Below are positions 35,208 through 45,437 of a stretch of DNA of 64,000 bases, piece by piece. Position numbers and translations under genes: made by a program. The DNA comes from Naumannella cuiyingiana (GTDB lineage: Bacteria > Actinomycetota > Actinomycetes > Propionibacteriales > Propionibacteriaceae). Within the stretch, counting starts at the first letter, position 1. Each line of letters starts with the position of its first letter. Location: positions 1,240,001 to 1,304,000 of the forward strand of contig NZ_JACBZS010000001.1 in assembly GCF_013408305.1 (NCBI RefSeq), in the 5' to 3' direction. Under the pieces are notes generated by a model. It made no database searches and was not told the DNA's origin. It worked only from the letters and a program-made list of their open reading frames with translations.

Positions 35208-37559
35208 GTGAGCGACAACGAACCCCTCCGTCGGGGGCGTCCCCGATTCGCACGCCTGCTGGCCGTCACCGCCGCCACCACCCTGGTCGCGACGCTCGCC
35301 CCCGGCGCCGCCCGCGCGGCCGGGAGCGATGCCGCCAATGTCGGCTTCGGCGGCTCGCTGGTCGGCACGCAGGCCTACACCACCGCCGGTGATGAGGTGC
35401 TGCGCGGCACCCTGCGCCGGATGGACGGCGGCGAGGAACAACTCGCCGGCGTCGGCGTGCGACTGGCCGGCGGCAGCCAGGGCATCCGCGTCGAGCCCTC
35501 GGAACTGTCACTCGGCGCGGACACCGCGACCACCGGTTTCCTCGCCGAGATGCGCTTCACGCCCGCGGGCGGCGCCGGGGAGCTGGCCACGCTGTTCTCC
35601 GCCGGCGGCGGCCTGCAGGTTCGCGCCCAGGGCGGCAGCCTCAGCTACGGCTTCGACTATCGCGATGGCGCGAGCTGGACCCGGGCCTCGCGCAGCGTGC
35701 CGCTGCCCACCGCGGGCACCGAGCACAACCTGGCGCTGGACTACCGGCCGACGGGCGGCGGTGGCGCCGCGCTCCGGGTCTGGCTGGACGGGACCGAGCT
35801 GCCGACCGCCCAGGGGGCGCCCTTCGCCGTGGCCGACCCGTCGGCCTTCGGCTTCGGCAACGATGTCCACCCCTCGGCCGGCAATCGCGGCTTCCCGGGC
35901 GACCTGCGCCGGATCCGGCTGGCGCCGGCGCCGGCATCGGCCGGCTACGACAACTTCGAGTTCCAGCCGTCCGGGCCCACCGAGCCCGAACCCGAACCCG
36001 AGTGCACGCCGCTGAACGCCGAGCCGTCGGTCGCGATCTCGGTGAGCCCTGCCGACTGCACCGAGAACATCGTTCGGAAGGCCTCGCTGATCAGGCCGAC
36101 GCCGCAGCAGTACGCGTGGCAGCGCGACGAGCTGAGCGCCTTCATCCACTTCGGGATCAACACGTTCTACGACCAGGAGTGGGGCCACGGCACCGAGGAC
36201 CCGGCCCGGTTCGACCCGACCGACCTCGACACCGACCAGTGGGCCCGAGAGCTCGCCGACGCCGGCTTCCAGCGGGTCATCCTCACCGTGAAGCACCACG
36301 ACGGCTTCCTGCTCTACCCCTCGCGCTATTCCGATCACTCCGTGGCCGCGAGCCCGTGGCGCGACGGCCGGGGCGACCTGGTCCGCGAGTTCGTCGACTC
36401 GGCACGCAAGTACGACCTCAAGATCGGCTTCTACCTCTCCCCCGCCGACTCCAACCAGGAGCTGAAGGGCGTCTTCGGCAACGGTTCGCCGCGCTCGGAG
36501 CGGGTGATCCCGACCCCAGTGCCCGGCGACGACCGCACCGGCGGCCCGACGTTCACCTACCAGGCAACCGATTACGGCGCCTACTTCCTGAACACGCTGT
36601 ATGAGGTGCTGACCCAGTACGGCGAGGTCAGCGAGGTGTGGTTCGACGGCGCGCAGGGCAACACGGGCGCGACGGAGACCTACGACTACGAGGCGTTCTA
36701 CGACCTGATCGGCGAGCTGCAACCCGATGCGGTGATCGCCGTCGGCGGCAACGACGTGCGTTGGGTGGGCAACGAGGCCGGCATCGCGCGCGAGAACGAG
36801 TGGGGCCCGGTTCCGGTCCGGGTCAAAGCGTCGAGCCGCGTCGACTATGCCGACACCTACGACAACCCGGCCACCGGCAGCCGGGAGAACCTGATCGAGA
36901 CCGTACGGGCGGACCAGGCCGACGAGATCCGCTGGTGGCCGGCCGAAGCCGACTTCAAGCTGACCCAGGGCTGGTTCGCCCACCCGAACGACCGGCCGAA
37001 GTCCACGACCGAGCTGATGGACATCTACGAGAAGTCGGTCGGGCGCAATTCGGTCTTCCTGATGAATGTCCCGCCGACCACCACCGGCCGGTTCTCCGAG
37101 GCATCGGTTGCCGCGCTGCGGGCCTTCCGCACCGAGCTGGACCGGGTCTATGGCACCGATCTGGCCGCCGGGCGTCCCGTGATCACCCGCGACACCGCCG
37201 AGCGCGCGCGGGCCGGCCGGGCCGTCGGCGAGCGGACCGCGATCACCGACGGGGATCCCCTGACCGCCTGGAGTTCCGGGCAGGTCGGCGCCGGATCGGT
37301 GGAGATCGATCTCGGCGGCGCGCGCCGGGTCTCGCGCTTCCGGTTGGCCGAGGAGGTGTCCGAGCACGGCCAGCAGGTCGAGTCGTTCACCGTCGAGGCG
37401 CGCGTCGACGGCCAGTGGCGCACGGTGGCCGAGCGCGGTTCGATCGGGATGAGCCGGATCATCCGGCTCGACACCCCGGTCAACGCCGACAAGGTCCGGG
37501 TCAGCGTGACGGGCTCGCGGGCACCGGCGTACCTGGCGCAGGTGAGCGTCTACGGATGA
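35208..37559 (+). CDS. Secreted alpha-L-fucosidase (GH29) with accessory domains
   Basis: 783 aa. Signal peptide ~1-38 ending ARAAG. Residues ~45-255 look like a LamG/concanavalin-like domain, then a Pro/Glu linker (EPEPEPE). GH29 catalytic domain ~285-640: AFIHFGINTFYDQEWGHGTE, VKHHDGFLLYPS and the nucleophile Asp480 in EVWFDGAQG. C-terminal ~140 residues resemble a discoidin-type carbohydrate-binding module (ITDGDPLTAWSSG). Predicted to release alpha-L-fucose from glycans outside the cell. GTG start. Partnered with the beta-helix protein; no fucose catabolic genes are in the window. Confidence 0.9.
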   Translation: MSDNEPLRRGRPRFARLLAVTAATTLVATLAPGAARAAGSDAANVGFGGSLVGTQAYTTAGDEVLRGTLRRMDGGEEQLAGVGVRLAGGSQGIRVEPSELSLGADTATTGFLAEMRFTPAGGAGELATLFSAGGGLQVRAQGGSLSYGFDYRDGASWTRASRSVPLPTAGTEHNLALDYRPTGGGGAALRVWLDGTELPTAQGAPFAVADPSAFGFGNDVHPSAGNRGFPGDLRRIRLAPAPASAGYDNFEFQPSGPTEPEPEPECTPLNAEPSVAISVSPADCTENIVRKASLIRPTPQQYAWQRDELSAFIHFGINTFYDQEWGHGTEDPARFDPTDLDTDQWARELADAGFQRVILTVKHHDGFLLYPSRYSDHSVAASPWRDGRGDLVREFVDSARKYDLKIGFYLSPADSNQELKGVFGNGSPRSERVIPTPVPGDDRTGGPTFTYQATDYGAYFLNTLYEVLTQYGEVSEVWFDGAQGNTGATETYDYEAFYDLIGELQPDAVIAVGGNDVRWVGNEAGIARENEWGPVPVRVKASSRVDYADTYDNPATGSRENLIETVRADQADEIRWWPAEADFKLTQGWFAHPNDRPKSTTELMDIYEKSVGRNSVFLMNVPPTTTGRFSEASVAALRAFRTELDRVYGTDLAAGRPVITRDTAERARAGRAVGERTAITDGDPLTAWSSGQVGAGSVEIDLGGARRVSRFRLAEEVSEHGQQVESFTVEARVDGQWRTVAERGSIGMSRIIRLDTPVNADKVRVSVTGSRAPAYLAQVSVYG

Positions 37560-38593
37560 GCCGACCCTACGCCGGGCGCGGTCGTGCTCCGGCGTACCGC
37601 GCTCGGGTTGCGCCCCGTCCAGCGCCGCACCAACCGGGTCAGCGCGGCCGGTTCGCTCAGCCCGACCAGGTCGGCGATCTGGCGAAACTGCAGGTCGGTA
37701 CGCCGGATCAGGTCGAGCGCATTGTCCCGGCGTACCTCGTCGACCAGGTCGGCGAACCGCAGCCCCTCCCGGGCGAGCCGGCGCTGCAGGGTACGCGGAT
37801 GCATCCCCAAGGTGGCGGCGACGGCCTCCAGCCGGATCAGTGAGCTGCCCAGCGCCCCCTCGATGACCAGCCGAACCTGGTCACCGACGCGCGGCTCGGC
37901 GGGCCCGAAGGTGGCCTCCAGGTGGGCCAGCGCCAGATGGCGCAGCCGGGAGTCGCCGCCGGTCGGCGCCGATGCGCCGAGCCCGTTCGGCACCCACAGC
38001 ACCGACGCCGGCCGATTGAACGACACCTCGGCGCCGAAGAAGTCCCGGTAGCGCTGCCGGGACGACTGCGGCGGGTGCGGCAGGTGCACCGAGACCAGGC
38101 CGTAGGGGCCGCCGGCCAGCGCGAGCACGATCCGGTGGAACACCCCGACGCCGAACTCGCAGCCCTGTGGGCCCGCCCGCTCGCTCTCGTAGCGCAGACC
38201 CGCGACGGCGGATCCCTCGTCGTGGTCGGCGACCAGGAAGACCCGGATCGCCGGTGAATGGATGAACAGGTAGCGCGAGGCCAGCTCGAGCGCCTCGTCC
38301 AGGGTCGAGGAGTTCTCCAGCACCAGCGCCAGCGGCCCGAGCATCTCCGGTCCGTGCCGCTCGGCGAGCGTCAGACCGAAATCGGAGCGACCGGTGGCCT
38401 CGGCCCCGGCCTCGATCAGTGCCGCCGCATCGTCGGCCCGGATCAGTTCCGAGCCGTGGGTCGGCGGTCCGGCGACCTCGAGCAACTCCGGCGGTACGCC
38501 GTGGCGGCGCGCGAGAGCAGCGCCGTCGGCGCCCAACTCATCGACCAGCGCAGGCAGCCCGCGCAGCGCTGCCGCGCGGATCATGGTGGCCAT
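37550..38593 (-). CDS. AraC-family regulator with arabinose-binding-like N-domain
   Basis: 347 aa. Residues ~1-210 match the AraC_arabinose_bd_2-type sensor seen in OruR/ArgR-like regulators (LPALVDELGADGAALARRHG, FGLTLAERHGPEMLGPLALVL). C-terminal double HTH: EAVAATLGMHPRTLQRRLAREG and FRQIADLVGLSEPAALTRLVRR WTGRNPSAVR in two helices. It converges on and overlaps the fucosidase 3' end by 10 nt, so it may not be its regulator; ligand unknown. Confidence 0.88.
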   Translation of the reverse strand: MATMIRAAALRGLPALVDELGADGAALARRHGVPPELLEVAGPPTHGSELIRADDAAALIEAGAEATGRSDFGLTLAERHGPEMLGPLALVLENSSTLDEALELASRYLFIHSPAIRVFLVADHDEGSAVAGLRYESERAGPQGCEFGVGVFHRIVLALAGGPYGLVSVHLPHPPQSSRQRYRDFFGAEVSFNRPASVLWVPNGLGASAPTGGDSRLRHLALAHLEATFGPAEPRVGDQVRLVIEGALGSSLIRLEAVAATLGMHPRTLQRRLAREGLRFADLVDEVRRDNALDLIRRTDLQFRQIADLVGLSEPAALTRLVRRWTGRNPSAVRRSTTAPGVGSAHP

Positions 38594-38836
38594 CGTCGCC
38601 CCCGCATGAATGACGACGATAGTTCTGATCGCCGCACACCGATACGCCGCGGCCGGCCCGCGGGCCGAGGTTGTCGCCGACGGTCAAAGCAATGTCGCGA
38701 AAGGTCAAACGTGACCGGCCGCCTCGGTGCAGACTGGAACACGTCCCGCATCGGTGTTGCCCGGCCCGATGAGCCCCACGTTGTCCCCCGAGGCGTCGGG
38801 GCCCCGCGGCCGCTGCACCGGTGCGGGACGCCTGAC

Positions 38837-40411
38837 TCAGCGCCGCTCGGCATCCATCCGGCGCCGCTGTTCGGCCTGCTGGCGCTGCAACTCCTCCATG
38901 TTCACCCCGCCCCCGAACAGGACGATCGCGGTGATCACCGCGATCAGTAGCGAGATCACCATCGGCAGCCCGAAGACCAGCGGAATGGTGATCAGGAACG
39001 CCACCTCGAAGCCTCGGACCAGGTTGCCGATCATGCCGGTCGGCAGCGAGCCGATCGGGCTCGCCACCGCAGGGGCCTGATAGTTGGCGGGCTTCGCGGT
39101 GATCCAGCGGACGGCCGCCAACAGGCCCGCCGCGGCGGTGATCACGGCCACCTCGACCGCCTCCAGCAACGGGCGCCCGCCCGCGCCGAGGCCGACATAG
39201 GCGGGAACGGTGGCCACGGCGTACACGATCGCGACCACCGCGGGCACGAGCACCTGCGCGACCCGGATCCGGGAGCCGGCGAAGGGCAGCGCCCGGGCGA
39301 TCCCGGGACTGCGGGAGAGGACCCGCAGGCCGCCGAGCATCGGCACCAGCGCCCAGAACAGGGCGATCGCGGTGAGGGGCGAGGCGACGGTGCCCAGGCC
39401 GAGCGCGGCGGCCGCATAGGGCACGACGACGGCCACCACGGGACCGATCAGCACCTGCGGCCGGCGCAGCAGCCGCTGCAGATCGCGCCAGACCAGGGCG
39501 GACGGGCCTTGGCCGCGGCCGCGGGTCGGCCGGACGTGGCCGCGTTCCTTCGCCCGCTGCTCGGTCAGGATGTCATGGGCGAGGCCGAAGTCGAGCGCGA
39601 ACAACGAGCCCGACAGGCCCTTCACCAAGGCACCGCCGCTGGTCAACCGGACCCGGCGGATCGCCGTCAGCCGGGCCCGCGCCAGCACCGCGGAGATGAT
39701 CAACACCAGCAAGGAGGCGGCCGCGATCACGAACGCGAGTTGCACCTCCACGGCGGGTGCGATCGCCAGGCGTACCCAGTCGGCGGCGATCGCCACCACC
39801 AAAAGGATCGCCGCGAGTGCGGACAGCCCGAACGCCACCTCGGCGAGCCGGACGAAGATGGTCCGCTCGGCCCCCTGCTCGGCCGCGGCGAAGGCGGTCA
39901 GCGCGGCGGCGGCGAGCCCGCTCGCCAGGGCCCAGGCGATCACGCCCGCGGGTTGGGTGCCGGTGAGCAGGGTGATCAGCGCGCCCGCCGCTGCCCCGAT
40001 GCCGGTCGCCGCCGCGAGCACTCCCGCCAACCGGCCGGTGAGCAGCCGGCCGCGATCGACCGGCGCGTCCATCAACCAGAAACCTTCGGCGGTCGAGGCG
40101 ACCACCGGCCCGAAGAGCCGCGCGACCGCGATCGCGATCGCCACCACGCCCGCCCAGGTGGCCACCGGCAACAGGGTGCGCGCGGCCAGGCAGGAGCCCT
40201 CGGCGCATTGGCTCGCCGTCACCTGGGCGGTCAGCAGCACGTTGATCAACATGGCGCCGATCACCACGACCGCGAAGATCAATACGTAGGCATCGGACAG
40301 CGCCTCGGACAGCTTCTTGGTGGCGCGTCCCTGGCGCCATTCGCGGATCTGGTCGCGCAGCTCGCGTTCCAGGCCGCGCCCGGGCGGCGAGGTGGTGATC
40401 TTCATGCTCAT
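38837..40411 (-). CDS. Multi-pass membrane protein, ABC exporter permease partner
   Basis: 524 aa with about twelve hydrophobic segments in pairs ([30 protein letters not shown]). I believe it belongs to an actinobacterial DUF6297-type family, but the number is from memory. The ATG overlaps the upstream ATPase stop (ATGA), making it the membrane half of an ABC transporter. The KNOWN family does not reveal a substrate. The C-terminus [21 protein letters not shown] is a charged helix. Confidence 0.7.
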   Translation of the reverse strand: MSMKITTSPPGRGLERELRDQIREWRQGRATKKLSEALSDAYVLIFAVVVIGAMLINVLLTAQVTASQCAEGSCLAARTLLPVATWAGVVAIAIAVARLFGPVVASTAEGFWLMDAPVDRGRLLTGRLAGVLAAATGIGAAAGALITLLTGTQPAGVIAWALASGLAAAALTAFAAAEQGAERTIFVRLAEVAFGLSALAAILLVVAIAADWVRLAIAPAVEVQLAFVIAAASLLVLIISAVLARARLTAIRRVRLTSGGALVKGLSGSLFALDFGLAHDILTEQRAKERGHVRPTRGRGQGPSALVWRDLQRLLRRPQVLIGPVVAVVVPYAAAALGLGTVASPLTAIALFWALVPMLGGLRVLSRSPGIARALPFAGSRIRVAQVLVPAVVAIVYAVATVPAYVGLGAGGRPLLEAVEVAVITAAAGLLAAVRWITAKPANYQAPAVASPIGSLPTGMIGNLVRGFEVAFLITIPLVFGLPMVISLLIAVITAIVLFGGGVNMEELQRQQAEQRRRMDAERR

Positions 40412-41058
40412 CCGCGCGGCCCGCCGAGCTCGACGGTGCGGGTGGCGACGTGCTCGCTGAGCACCGGGTCGTGGGTGGCCATCACGATCGCCACTCCGGC
40501 CTCCCGGTCGGCCTTCAGGCGTTCGGCCAGCCAGGCCACGCCCTCGACGTCGAGGCGCTGCTCCGGCTCGTCCAGGACCAGCAGCCGGGCCGGCCGGACG
40601 AAGGCCGTGGCCAGGGCCAGACGCCGGCGCTGGCCCGAGGAGAGCGTGCCGGGCAACTGACCCGACTGGCCGACGAGCTGCACCTCGTGCAGCACGGCGT
40701 CGACCAACTCGTCGGCATCGTCGACGCCGTGGGCGCGGGCCAACAGGTCGAGGTGCTCGACGACGCTGAGGTCGGGAAAGAAGTCCAGGTCGTCGATCAC
40801 CACGGCAAGATCACGCCGGATCCGTGGGTCGGTCTCGCTGACCCGCGTCCCGTCCAGTTCGACGCTGCCCTCGTCGGCGCTGTCGGCGCCGACCAGGCAG
40901 CGCAGCACCGTCGACTTGCCCGCGCCGTTGCGGCCCGTCAGTGCGACGGCCTCGCCGGGTCGCACGGCGAGATTGAAGTTGTCCACGATGGTGACGGGTC
41001 CGTACCTGCGGGTGAGCTTCTTCACCTCGAGCACGGGGCGCGAGTCGCGTTTGGCCAT
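40408..41058 (-). CDS. ABC transporter ATP-binding protein
   Basis: 216 aa, one nucleotide-binding domain. Walker [10 protein letters not shown] at residues 42-50, signature [11 protein letters not shown], Walker [14 protein letters not shown], switch His in ATHDPVL. The Q-loop is not obvious ([13 protein letters not shown]). Resembles ATPases of ABC-2-like exporters. Divergent from menG, with ~100 nt between starts. Substrate unknown. Confidence 0.9.
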   Translation of the reverse strand: MAKRDSRPVLEVKKLTRRYGPVTIVDNFNLAVRPGEAVALTGRNGAGKSTVLRCLVGADSADEGSVELDGTRVSETDPRIRRDLAVVIDDLDFFPDLSVVEHLDLLARAHGVDDADELVDAVLHEVQLVGQSGQLPGTLSSGQRRRLALATAFVRPARLLVLDEPEQRLDVEGVAWLAERLKADREAGVAIVMATHDPVLSEHVATRTVELGGPRG

Positions 41059-41157
41059 GAGGGCGATTGTGCCGCGTCCGGGCCGATTCACCGACTCGGG
41101 CGGCGGCGCCGTCGTCCATCGCTGGCTGTCGGGTCGTTCTGCGAAGATGGGGCGGTG

Positions 41158-41859
41158 ATGCAGACCGGTTATCGCGCCTCCCTGACCAAGCGCCGCGGCG
41201 AGGTCGCGGCCATGTTCGACCGCGTCGCCGACCGCTATGACCTGACCAACGATGTGTTGTCGCTCGGGCTGGCGCCCACCTGGCGGGCGGCGACCGTGCG
41301 CGCCGTCGACCCGCGGCCGGGCATGCGGATCCTCGATCTGGCCGCGGGCACGGGCACCTCGACGCGCCCGCTCGCCGACGCCGGGGCGGTGGGCGTACCG
41401 GCAGACCTGTCGCTCGGCATGTTGCGGGCCGGGAAGGGCCGCCAGCCCGATCTGCCGTTCGTGGCCGCCGACGCGCTGGCCCTGCCCTTCGCCGACGACG
41501 CCTTCGATGCCGTCACGATGTCGTTCGGGCTGCGCAATGTCGAGGACACCTCGGCGGCGCTGCGCGAGCTGCGGCGCGTGACCCGCCCGGGCGGGCGGCT
41601 GGTGGTCTGTGAGTTCTCGACGCCGACCTGGGGGCCGTTCCGAGAGGCCTACACCGGCTATCTGCTCGCCGCCCTGCCAGCCATCGCCCGGGCCACCTCC
41701 TCCAATCCCGACGCCTACGTCTACCTGGCCGAGTCGATCCGGGCCTGGCCGGACCAGCGCGGGCTCGCCGACCTGATCGCGGGGGCGGGGTGGGGCGAGG
41801 TCGCCTGGAACAACCTCTCGGGCGGCATCGTCGCCCTGCACCGCGCCACGGCGAGATGA
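41158..41859 (+). CDS. menG: Demethylmenaquinone methyltransferase
   Basis: 233 aa, UbiE/MenG family. [24 protein letters not shown], motif [45 protein letters not shown], and C-terminal [14 protein letters not shown] are diagnostic. It performs the last step of menaquinone synthesis, SAM-dependent C-methylation of demethylmenaquinone. The start could be this ATG or the GTG one codon upstream; GAAGAT 6 nt before the GTG hints at a leaderless start there. ATGA overlap with the nuclease gene. Confidence 0.95.
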   Translation: MQTGYRASLTKRRGEVAAMFDRVADRYDLTNDVLSLGLAPTWRAATVRAVDPRPGMRILDLAAGTGTSTRPLADAGAVGVPADLSLGMLRAGKGRQPDLPFVAADALALPFADDAFDAVTMSFGLRNVEDTSAALRELRRVTRPGGRLVVCEFSTPTWGPFREAYTGYLLAALPAIARATSSNPDAYVYLAESIRAWPDQRGLADLIAGAGWGEVAWNNLSGGIVALHRATAR

Positions 41860-43562
41860 GCGCTGGGTTCCTGCTCGACTCCTACGCCGCGCGCTCCTGC
41901 GCGGTGAAGACCCACAATCGTTTCGACGCCACCGTGCCGCCGCAGCCGGCCAGCGACGAGTCGCTGCCCGAGGTGTTCGCCGGCGGCGCCGAGCATGCGC
42001 GCCAGATGCTCGATGCGTTGGCCGACGCGGTGCCGGCGACCATCGACCTGCGCGGGATCGACTCGCCCACCGAGCGCACCGCCCGCACGGCCGACGCGAT
42101 CGCGCTGGGGCTTTCGTTGATCATCGCCGGCAGCCCGCCGGTCGATGGCCTCGGCCGCCGCACGGGCCGGCCGGCGGCGCTGCTGCGCGGCCCGAACCGG
42201 GCCGACGGCACGGCGGGCTACTTCCCGGTGCTGACCCGGTTCGGCAAACTCACCGAGCGCCGCCGTCAGTCCCGGCCCAGCGAGGCCGCCGAGGGCGCGG
42301 TGATCAGGATCGCCGCGCTCACCCGACCGGAGTTCTCGGCCAGCCGCGGCGATCCGGAACGATCATGGCGAACCCGCAACGAGGGCCTGCTGCTGCAGGC
42401 CGCCCACCACTGGCGGATGCTGCAGGCCGCCGGCTGGGCGGCCGGCGGGCCGCCCCGGGCGGCGCTGATCGGCACCGATCGCCGCGTCACCTGGATCGAC
42501 CTGGGCCAGGCCTTCCTGCGCACCTATTCGGCGTCCAGCCCGACGGGTTGGCGGCTGCGCTCGCCGCTGGAGCGCTATGACCACGAGTTCCGGTTCCGGG
42601 TCAAGGTGGCCAAGGTCGCGCTGCGGCGTACCGGCGGCCCGCAGGACCCGGCACCACTGGTTCGGCCGATCCGGATCCGCGAATGCGATCACTGCGTCTG
42701 GTGGGAGAACTGCCGCGGGCAGCTCGACGATGATGATCTTTCGCTACGGATCGACAAGAGCCCGCTGGACATCCGCGAGATCTCGGCGCTGCGCGGCCTC
42801 GGCGTCGAGACCGTGCATGACCTGGTCGGGGCAGATCTGGACCGGCTCAAGATCGACTACCTGCCGCTGGTGCGGCACCGTCCGGGTGCCGAACGGCGGC
42901 TCGAACTGGCCGCCCGGCGGGCCGACCTGCTCGCCCGCGACGTCGCCCTCGAGCGGCTGACCAGCGGCCCGATCGAGGTGCCCGCGGCCGACGTCGAGAT
43001 CGACCTCGACATCGAGACGTCGCGCTCCGAACGCGTGTACCTGTGGGGTTTCCGGGTGCACGACGTCGCCGCGGGCAGCCCGCCGGAGTTCGTCGAGTTC
43101 TCCGCCTGGTGGGAGCTGGACGCGCGCGGCGAGCGAGCGCTGGCGGTGCGGGCGATCCGCTGGCTGCGGCAACTGGTGGCGTCCGGGCGTACCGTCCGGG
43201 TCTATCACTATTCCGACTACGAGGTGGTCCAGCTCCGCCGGCTCGCCGCCGCCGGCGATCCGGAGCTGGCCTGGGCGCTGGAGTTCGCGCGCGAGGGGTT
43301 CTGCGATCTGTACCGGGTGGTGGCCGATCACTACTTCGGCGCCCACGGACTCGGGTTGAAGACGGTCGCGACGCGCGGTGCCGGGTTCACCTGGCGCGAC
43401 GAGGATCCGGGCGGGCTGAATTCGCTGACCTGGTTCGACGAGGCGGTGCATGCCGTCGATCCGGTCGAACGAGCCGCGGCCCGGGCCCGGGTGCTGGCCT
43501 ACAACGAGGACGATGTGACCGCGACCTGGCAGTTGCGCCGCTGGCTGCGCGAGCAGCAATGA
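41856..43562 (+). CDS. TM0106-family RecB-like nuclease
   Basis: 568 aa. The N-terminal half is RecB-like and holds a cysteine cluster [10 protein letters not shown] at ~270-280, as in Fe-S-bearing Cas4/RecB-type proteins. A helix-hairpin-helix-like stretch follows ([20 protein letters not shown]). The C-terminal third is a DEDD exonuclease-like RNase H fold: [26 protein letters not shown] and [18 protein letters not shown]. Family function is unproven; DNA repair or RNA processing is inferred. Starts inside menG (ATGA overlap), so it is co-translated with a quinone gene, with no evident functional link. Confidence 0.8.
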   Translation: MSAGFLLDSYAARSCAVKTHNRFDATVPPQPASDESLPEVFAGGAEHARQMLDALADAVPATIDLRGIDSPTERTARTADAIALGLSLIIAGSPPVDGLGRRTGRPAALLRGPNRADGTAGYFPVLTRFGKLTERRRQSRPSEAAEGAVIRIAALTRPEFSASRGDPERSWRTRNEGLLLQAAHHWRMLQAAGWAAGGPPRAALIGTDRRVTWIDLGQAFLRTYSASSPTGWRLRSPLERYDHEFRFRVKVAKVALRRTGGPQDPAPLVRPIRIRECDHCVWWENCRGQLDDDDLSLRIDKSPLDIREISALRGLGVETVHDLVGADLDRLKIDYLPLVRHRPGAERRLELAARRADLLARDVALERLTSGPIEVPAADVEIDLDIETSRSERVYLWGFRVHDVAAGSPPEFVEFSAWWELDARGERALAVRAIRWLRQLVASGRTVRVYHYSDYEVVQLRRLAAAGDPELAWALEFAREGFCDLYRVVADHYFGAHGLGLKTVATRGAGFTWRDEDPGGLNSLTWFDEAVHAVDPVERAAARARVLAYNEDDVTATWQLRRWLREQQ

Positions 43563-43574
43563 TCATCGGGGCGC

Positions 43575-43580
43575 TACCGT
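43575..43580 (+). promoter_or_regulatory. -10 box deciding a leaderless start
   Basis: TACCGT ends 7 nt before the GTG at 43588, favouring that GTG over the one at 43579, which overlaps the box itself. Confidence 0.5.
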
Positions 43581-43587
43581 GGTCGGC

Positions 43588-43830
43588 GTGAGGGACACTT
43601 ATCCGCTGCGGCTGTTCGGCGCGCTCGGGCTGATCGCGCTGGGCGCGGCGCTGGCGACGATCCTCGGAAAGTGGCTGACCGGGCCGGCCGGCCAGGTCTT
43701 CTTGTTCGGCGGGATCGCGATCGCCGTCGCCGGGTGCCTGCTGTTGCTGGCGACCATGATCAGGCCGCGGCACCCGGACGGCCCGGCTCAGCCGGGCGAC
43801 TCGCCGCGCCCGAGGGATCGCAGCCGCTGA
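43588..43830 (+). CDS. Small two-helix membrane protein
   Basis: 80 aa. Two hydrophobic helices (LFGALGLIALGAALATILG and VFLFGGIAIAVAGCLLLLATMI) and a Pro/Arg-rich cytosolic tail. No known family recognised. The tail overlaps the convergent menD 3' end by 43 nt. Start chosen from the leaderless promoter; 83 aa if the earlier GTG is used. Confidence 0.6.
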   Translation: MRDTYPLRLFGALGLIALGAALATILGKWLTGPAGQVFLFGGIAIAVAGCLLLLATMIRPRHPDGPAQPGDSPRPRDRSR

Positions 43831-45437
43831 TCCAGCTCGCGCCGGCCGGTCCGATCGAGGGGGACCTCGATCATCTCGATGCCCCGCGGCGCGCGAGCGA
43901 GCTGCTTGCCCAGCACCGAAAGATCGTCGATTCGCTGGTAGGGCACGCGGTACGCCGCGGCGAGCGCGGCCAGGTCCGTCCCGTGCGGGGTGCCGAAGAT
44001 CCGCTCGAAGGCGCCCGCGTGTTCGGGCGCGCCCTGCTCCAGGGTCGCGAAGATCGAACCGCCGTCGTCATTGGCGACGATGATCCGCAGGTCCGGGCGC
44101 GGTTCGTCCGGGCCGAGCAGGAGTCCGTTCACGTCGTGCAGGAAGGTCAGGTCGCCGACCAGGAGCTGGACGGGCCGGCCGGCGCCGAGGGCGATCCCGG
44201 CGGCAGTGGCGACGGTGCCGTCGATGCCGGCCAGCCCCCGGTTGGCAAACGTCACCGGCGCCTGTTCGCCGATCGGAGCAAGATCGACATCGCGCACCGG
44301 ATTGGATGAGCCGAGCACCAGCACGTCGCCGCGTGCCGTCACCCCGGACAACGCCGACCAGACCGCGGCGCCGAGCGCCGGGCCGGTGATCGCGCCGGCG
44401 CGGTCCAGGGCGTCGACGAGCGCCGCGCCCAGCTCGGCATCGGCGGTGCGCCAGTCGACCAGCCAGCCGGGGTCGCCACGACCGTCGACGATCACCGCGT
44501 CGACGACCCGGTCGGCCGCCAGCCCCGGATCGATCCAGTCCGCCGTCGGGCTGACCATGATCAGCTCGACGTCCTCGCGGGCGAGCAGCCGAGACACCGG
44601 ACGGGACAGCGTCGGATGGCCGAAGCCGATCACCCGCTCGATCCGGTCGGCGAAGCGGTCCAGCAGCAGCCGATAGGCGCCGATCGCGGACCCGCCGGCG
44701 CGCGCATTGGACGACGGCTCCGCGAGCAACGGCAGCCCCGCCGCCTCGGCCAGCGCACGGGCCGCTGCGCCGACCGCGGGATCGGCGTCGCCGGCCAGCA
44801 CGACCGTGCGCGGTGCGGCGGGCAGCCGCACGGGATCCGGCGCGGGCGCGGGCTCGGCGCGGAAGGGCCGCGCGGGGGCGAGCTCGCGGTCGGCCGGGCC
44901 GGGCACCAGCGGCGGGCGGAGGGCGACATTGAGGTGCACCGGCCCGGGCCGGCGGTCGCGCAGCCCGGTCGCCGCGGCCAGCAGTCGGCGTACCGCGAAC
45001 CGCCAGTGCCCCGGTTGATCATCGGCGTCGGCGAGCTGGGCGTCGTCGCGTACCGCCGGGGCGAATATGCCGCGCTGGTCGGTGGTCTGGTTGGCGCCGG
45101 AGCCGATCAGGTAGCCGGGCCGATCGGCGCTGATCACGATCAGCGGGCGACGGCCGTGGGCGGCCTCCAGCACGGCGGGATGCAGATTGGCGACGGCGGT
45201 ACCAGAGGTGGTGATCACCGCCACCGGGCGGCCGCCGCCGATGGCCAGACCGAGCGCGGTGAAGCCGGCGTCCCGCTCATCGATCCGCACGTGCAGGGCG
45301 AGCTCCCCGCGCTCGGCGGCCTGCCAGGCGGCGAAGCCGAGCGGGGCATTGCGCGAGCCCGGGGCCACCACGACATCGGCCACGCCGCCCGCGACCAGTT
45401 CCGCGATCACGACGCGGGCGAGGTCCATCGCGGTCAT
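43788..45437 (-). CDS. menD: 2-succinyl-5-enolpyruvyl-6-hydroxy-3-cyclohexene-1-carboxylate synthase
   Basis: 549 aa ThDP enzyme. VVVAPGSRNAPLGFAAW at the N-terminus, RIDERDAGFTALGLA with the catalytic Glu region, TTSGTAVANLHPAVLEA, and the ThDP site GDLTFLHDVNGLLL ... NDDGGSIF. Condenses isochorismate with 2-oxoglutarate in menaquinone synthesis. Translationally coupled to menC upstream (ATGA). Confidence 0.95.
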   Translation of the reverse strand: MTAMDLARVVIAELVAGGVADVVVAPGSRNAPLGFAAWQAAERGELALHVRIDERDAGFTALGLAIGGGRPVAVITTSGTAVANLHPAVLEAAHGRRPLIVISADRPGYLIGSGANQTTDQRGIFAPAVRDDAQLADADDQPGHWRFAVRRLLAAATGLRDRRPGPVHLNVALRPPLVPGPADRELAPARPFRAEPAPAPDPVRLPAAPRTVVLAGDADPAVGAAARALAEAAGLPLLAEPSSNARAGGSAIGAYRLLLDRFADRIERVIGFGHPTLSRPVSRLLAREDVELIMVSPTADWIDPGLAADRVVDAVIVDGRGDPGWLVDWRTADAELGAALVDALDRAGAITGPALGAAVWSALSGVTARGDVLVLGSSNPVRDVDLAPIGEQAPVTFANRGLAGIDGTVATAAGIALGAGRPVQLLVGDLTFLHDVNGLLLGPDEPRPDLRIIVANDDGGSIFATLEQGAPEHAGAFERIFGTPHGTDLAALAAAYRVPYQRIDDLSVLGKQLARAPRGIEMIEVPLDRTGRRELDQRLRSLGRGESPG

